From an uncultured Lentisphaeria bacterium (GTDB lineage: Bacteria > Verrucomicrobiota > Lentisphaeria > Victivallales > Victivallaceae), in the NCBI GenBank assembly GCA_903821255.1, contig CAIJKT010001040.1, positions 1 through 15,053 on the forward strand: a stretch of DNA of 15,053 nt, written 5' to 3'. The notes under the pieces were generated by a model. The model had not been told where the DNA came from and did not search any database. It worked only from the letters and a program-made list of their open reading frames with translations. Shown piece by piece: positions 15,053 to 15,053 of the stretch. The position numbers were made by a program, and so were the translations under genes. Numbering within the stretch: position 1 is the first letter of the stretch; each line of letters begins with the position of its first letter.

Positions 15053-15053
15053 A

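Overview
This window looks like chromosomal DNA from a Gram-negative-type bacterium. It shows intermediate GC (by eye), short intergenic gaps and only sporadic Shine-Dalgarno sites. Several features suggest the PVC group, perhaps Lentisphaerota: a GSCFA-domain protein, Cache-HAMP-PP2C phosphatases, a cytosolic deacetylase-like protein, and a divergent AraC regulator paired with a Gfo/Idh/MocA oxidoreductase. That placement is inference from gene content; no rRNA or other marker is present. I saw no tRNA, rRNA, CRISPR array, insertion sequence, phage gene or attachment site, and no gene-free stretch longer than about 160 bases.

Left block, minus strand (1-2413): mnmG, a tRNA wobble-uridine modification enzyme, is followed through an ATGA overlap by an oligopeptide-type ABC transporter permease that runs off the left edge. 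Positions 2414-2577 form an AT-rich divergent promoter region.

Central block, plus strand (2578-12929): six genes run in one direction and may form one long transcription unit. They encode a polysaccharide-deacetylase-like protein without a secretion signal, the RecD2 helicase, a GSCFA/SGNH-like protein, two tandem membrane-anchored PP2C (RsbU/SpoIIE-type) phosphatases with Cache sensor domains, and a B12-binding radical SAM protein of the DUF4080 type. The last three are packed with an 8-base overlap and a 3-base gap, so they look translationally coupled. The two phosphatases share their output domain, but their sensor halves have diverged. The first carries the residues of the dCache amino-acid-binding motif.

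Right block (12919-15052): an AraC-family regulator on the minus strand ends inside the radical SAM gene by an 11-base convergent overlap. It is divergent from a complete Gfo/Idh/MocA oxidoreductase. The AT-rich gap between them holds five TTACA/TGTAA half-sites, including two inverted-repeat pairs, and is the best operator candidate in the window. The pair probably forms a regulator-target unit for sugar or sugar-derivative metabolism.

Most genes belong to recognisable families. The least ordinary signals are a duplicated SD-ATG with competing hairpins before recD2, the half-site cluster, and the twin-sensor phosphatase pair coupled to a B12 radical SAM gene.
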